From contig CAKKSJ010000199.1 of assembly GCA_919902965.1 (NCBI GenBank), forward strand, positions 1-17,248: 17,248 nucleotides of DNA, given 5' to 3'. The translations under genes were made by a program, and so were the position numbers. Origin of the DNA: Burkholderiales bacterium. Lineage in GTDB: Bacteria > Pseudomonadota > Gammaproteobacteria > Burkholderiales > SG8-39. Position 1 is the first letter of the stretch, and the number at the start of each line of letters is the position of its first letter. Shown here one piece after another: positions 14,656-17,248 of this stretch. Under the pieces are notes generated by a model. The model was not told the DNA's origin and ran no database searches. It was given only the letters and a program-made list of their open reading frames with translations.

Positions 14656-15534
14656 ATGAAAGCGACGCGCAAGATGGCCCTGCTTTCGATCGCCACGTCG
14701 ATCGGAACGCTCGCCCTGAAGTTCGGCGCCTATTTCCTGACCGACTCGGTGAGCCTGTTGTCCGATGCGCTGGAGGCGCTGGTCAACCTTGCCGCGGGCG
14801 TGGTCGCTCTGACCGCGCTCACCATCGCCGAGCAGCCCGCGGACGACCGCCATACCTATGGCCACGACAAGGCGGAGTATTTTTCCATCGGCGTCGAGGG
14901 CACGCTGATCCTGTTTGCCGCTGCGTCCATCATCTACGCCGGATGGAGCCGCTTCCTGCACCCGCTGCTCCCGGGCAATCTCGGCTGGGGTATCGGCGTC
15001 GGGCTGCTGGCCGCAGGGATGAACTTCGCCACCGCCCGGCTCATGCTCAAGGTCGCGGCCGAGCATGACAGCGTCACCATCGAGGCCGACGCCAAGCACT
15101 TGCTGACCGACGTGTGGACCTCGGCCGGCGTGTTGGGCGGCCTGCTGGTGATCGTGTTCATGCCGGCATGGAACATACTCGATCCGCTGATGGCGATGGC
15201 CGTGGGCTTGCACATCGTCGTCACCGGCGTCGATTTGCTGCGCCGCTCGATCGACGGCCTGATGGATGTGGCCTTGTCGCAACAGGAAATCAGCAAGACC
15301 GAGGAACTTATCCATGCCGCACTGCCTGCCGGAGCGAGTTTTCATGCGCTGCGCACGCGTAAAGCCGGGGCCACGCGCTTCATCGAGTTTCATTTGACTT
15401 TGCCGGGGGAAACCAGCGTGCGCGACTCCCACGCCTTGTGCGACCGGCTGGAGGAATCGATCGCCGGCCATCTGGCAAAAACATCGGTTACCATACACGT
15501 CGAACCGCAGGACGCGCACGCCCCCCCTGCCTGA
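14656..15534 (+). CDS. Cation diffusion facilitator family transporter
   Basis: An inner-membrane metal/proton antiporter of 292 residues with six helices and a cytoplasmic C-terminal domain (about 210-285). The transmembrane-5 metal motif is intact (HLLTD, His148 and Asp152). The transmembrane-2 motif is not the usual HxxxD or DxxxD but ExxxN (SDALEALVN, Glu40 and Asn44), so the transported metal cannot be inferred. The loop HTYGHDKAEYFS (66-77) is typical of the family. The start at 14656 matches the usual N-terminus; an in-frame ATG at 14518 would lie inside the ars operator and add an unlikely tail. A CATAAT box at 14578-14583 could be its -10, followed by a hairpin at 14592-14607. It is divergent from arsR, but a role in arsenic handling is not implied. 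Confidence 0.88.
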   Translation: MKATRKMALLSIATSIGTLALKFGAYFLTDSVSLLSDALEALVNLAAGVVALTALTIAEQPADDRHTYGHDKAEYFSIGVEGTLILFAAASIIYAGWSRFLHPLLPGNLGWGIGVGLLAAGMNFATARLMLKVAAEHDSVTIEADAKHLLTDVWTSAGVLGGLLVIVFMPAWNILDPLMAMAVGLHIVVTGVDLLRRSIDGLMDVALSQQEISKTEELIHAALPAGASFHALRTRKAGATRFIEFHLTLPGETSVRDSHALCDRLEESIAGHLAKTSVTIHVEPQDAHAPPA

Positions 15535-15652
15535 GCGCGGCGATGCGATTCGGGCGAGCTTGTAAAACAATGTGAAACCTTGGCGCAGACGTTGATTGTT
15601 CCGCGTTTTTTGCCGCATCATGGAATGATCCGAAGTTTTCTGTGAGACGCGC

Positions 15653-17173
15653 ATGATCAGCCTGTTCGGAAATAAGAAACCGGATCACCCGATGGCCAAC
15701 CTCAAGGAGGCGAAAAAGCTCCTTGATGAATTGCCCGGCAACGACGCCGCCAAGTGCCTGGACGAACTGGGCCACTGGCTCGAATCGGTCATGGCGGAGG
15801 ACGGATTCAAACCGGACTACCGCGCGCAGCTGGTACAACTCCTGGACGAGGCGGCGCAAATTCCGCTGCGCAAGCTCACGCGCGACTACATGGCGTCGCC
15901 GCGCCTAGCGAAAGTCCAGGAAACCCGGCTGTGGACGGCCATATTCGGATACTGGCGCCAGTCGGCTCTCGCCTACGTTGCCTGTATCGATCTCTATGCT
16001 GCCGGCGCCAAGGGCGCAGATGCGCTCAAGGCCGGCATGCCGCTGCTGCTCGCGCGCGCGCTGCGCGCGCTCGGCGCTCAGGTGAAGTGGATGTATGTGC
16101 GCTATGGGCCGATGGACCAGTCCGTATGGGGCGTCATCGCGAAGGTCTACGCGCTGGCGGAAACACGCAAGTTAGCGCAAACGGCGGTGACGCTCTATCC
16201 CGGCGCCCCGGGCGAGTCGACGCCGGAGCAGGAATTCCTGAAAGCGGTCATGCTGTCCGCGTCCTCGCCGGACAGTTTGTTGCCGCTGGAGATCGAACTG
16301 TGCGAGCGCCTGATCGCCCACTTCTGCGCGTCGTTTACCCTGCGCCTGGAACTGCAGCCAGACATTGCGTACTGGATAGACCTTGCCACCAGCCAGGCGC
16401 CGCTGCGGCTGGCGCGACCGCCGCAACATGCGCCGACGCTGCGCTTTTTTGCCGCCGGCAGGGCGCTGGAGGACCTGGAAGCGCTGATCAACACGGTCAG
16501 GACGACAGGTGCGATTCCGTCGCAAGTGAATCTGGGCGGAAGTTATCCTGCCGACGAGGTACTCGACGTGCTCAGTCACCTGGCCCATTACTGGTCGCCC
16601 AAGCCACCGGAGCGCAAGCACCAGCGCCATCGGGTGAAGTCGCGCCTCAATGTCGTGCACGGCTACGACGGCGTGCTCAGCCTGTTCGGCGCCGGGCCCG
16701 GCGACGATGCCGACACGGAAACCTGGATCGTGGAGGACGTCAGCGCCGGCGGCTTTGGCGCGGGCATTCCGGAAATCAGAGGCGAGTGGCTGAAGCTCGG
16801 CTGCCTGCTTGGTCTGCAGCCCGAGGGCGGCGATACCTGGGTGCTCGGCGTGATCCGCCGCCTGCAGCGCGAAATCCCGCTGAAGGGCCTGGTCGGTATA
16901 AAGATCATCGCCAGATCGGCGGAACTGGTGCAATTGAGCCTGAGCGGCGCTGGTGGTGGCGAGACCGGCGTTCTGATCAGCGACGGCGACGAGTCGCCCG
17001 GCGAGGCGCGCGTGCTGCTGCGCGCAGGGGCGTTCGTGCCCGGGCAGAACATGGAGTACCGCAAAGGTGACGCGACCTGCCTGCTGATGCCTCAGGGCGT
17101 GGTGGACAGCGGCGAAGAATACGAGCTGGTGAAATTCCGCGAGATGATTCGCGAAACGTCCAGCGAAGAATGA
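15653..17173 (+). CDS. Large cytoplasmic protein with C-terminal PilZ domain
   Basis: A 506-residue protein without a signal peptide or membrane helix. Residues about 15-315 are mostly helical and may be a repeat-type or scaffold domain that I do not recognise. A PilZ c-di-GMP-binding domain follows at about 322-430: the first ligand motif is RHRVKSR (RxxxR, Arg327 and Arg331) and the second is EDVSAGGFG (DxSxxG, Asp362, Ser364 and Gly367). Both key motifs are complete, so binding of c-di-GMP is likely. The last 75 residues form a further beta-rich tail. It stands alone after the transporter gene, with a 118-base gap. The ribosome site is weak (TGAGA). The target is unknown; a link to type IV pili or motility is only a guess from the family. 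Confidence 0.85.
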   Translation: MISLFGNKKPDHPMANLKEAKKLLDELPGNDAAKCLDELGHWLESVMAEDGFKPDYRAQLVQLLDEAAQIPLRKLTRDYMASPRLAKVQETRLWTAIFGYWRQSALAYVACIDLYAAGAKGADALKAGMPLLLARALRALGAQVKWMYVRYGPMDQSVWGVIAKVYALAETRKLAQTAVTLYPGAPGESTPEQEFLKAVMLSASSPDSLLPLEIELCERLIAHFCASFTLRLELQPDIAYWIDLATSQAPLRLARPPQHAPTLRFFAAGRALEDLEALINTVRTTGAIPSQVNLGGSYPADEVLDVLSHLAHYWSPKPPERKHQRHRVKSRLNVVHGYDGVLSLFGAGPGDDADTETWIVEDVSAGGFGAGIPEIRGEWLKLGCLLGLQPEGGDTWVLGVIRRLQREIPLKGLVGIKIIARSAELVQLSLSGAGGGETGVLISDGDESPGEARVLLRAGAFVPGQNMEYRKGDATCLLMPQGVVDSGEEYELVKFREMIRETSSEE

Positions 17174-17206
17174 TCTGGCGGCGCACCAAGAGCTCATTAC
17201 AAAATG

Positions 17207-17248
17207 AGGGGAAATCCCCTGCGGGGACTTGCTTCGCGGCGCATCCCC
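17207..17248. repeat. Alternating G/C hairpin arms at the window end
   Basis: AGGGG (17207-17211) can pair with CCCCT (17216-17220), and TCCCC (17215-17219) can instead pair with GGGGA (17223-17227). A third TCCCC closes the window (17244-17248). There is no T-run. It could be a termination or REP-like element after the PilZ gene, or the start of something beyond the window. Confidence 0.35.

Noticed and set aside
14149..15654. 501-codon minus-strand reading frame running through arsR
   Set aside because: Only the last 116 codons are ArsR. The rest is antisense to the cation transporter and has His/Gln/Arg-rich shadow composition.
1..17248. CRISPR array or defence system
   Set aside because: No regularly spaced direct repeats were seen, and no Cas, nuclease or restriction gene is present. 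All genes except the secreted protein and the PilZ protein's N-terminal half belong to known families.

Overview
The window suggests a GC-rich betaproteobacterium. The best clues are the type IV minor-pilin/PilY1 gene order, the arsR-arsC-acr3-arsM operon style and the PilZ-domain protein. A Nitrosomonadales/Gallionellales-like host is my guess from general resemblance only; no rRNA or other phylogenetic marker is present.

Layout. (1) Positions 1-2446 look accessory. A non-coding stretch rich in hairpins (1-290) ends at a strong plus-strand intrinsic terminator (296-338). A gene-poor gap follows. Then comes one minus-strand gene for a secreted protein (700-1812) with its own intrinsic terminator (591-617), a near-perfect Shine-Dalgarno and a Fur-like inverted repeat upstream. 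A further 634-bp non-coding, hairpin-rich stretch separates it from pilY1. (2) Positions 2447-9867, minus strand, hold a compact six-gene type IV pilus tip operon transcribed pilE-fimT-pilV-pilW-pilX-pilY1, with overlaps or very short gaps and a possible sigma-54 promoter before pilE. The PilY1 protein has its von Willebrand A domain split by a roughly 385-residue Thr/Cys-rich insertion built from two repeat families in an A-B-B'-A' order. (3) Positions 10223-11662, plus strand, hold mtnP and apt, which together recycle methylthioadenosine to AMP. (4) Positions 11688-14534, minus strand, hold an arsenic operon arsR-arsC-acr3-arsM (sensor, arsenate reductase, arsenite efflux, arsenite methylation). 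Its promoter has a perfect -35 box, and an inverted repeat covers the -10 and abuts the arsR start codon. (5) Positions 14656-15534, plus strand, hold a cation diffusion facilitator with an unusual transmembrane-2 metal site. (6) Positions 15653-17173, plus strand, hold a large protein with a C-terminal PilZ (c-di-GMP binding) domain. The window ends in a G/C hairpin cluster.

How they work together. The minor pilins and PilY1 would form the priming and adhesive tip complex of the type IV pilus. MtnP yields adenine and Apt converts it to AMP. The ars genes reduce arsenate, export arsenite and methylate arsenite under ArsR control. The PilZ protein may connect c-di-GMP to surface behaviour, but it is not adjacent to the pilus operon.

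The parts most worth a second look are the PilY1 insertion, the structured non-coding regions around the secreted-protein gene, the predicted leaderless arsR transcript, and the altered metal site of the cation diffusion facilitator.
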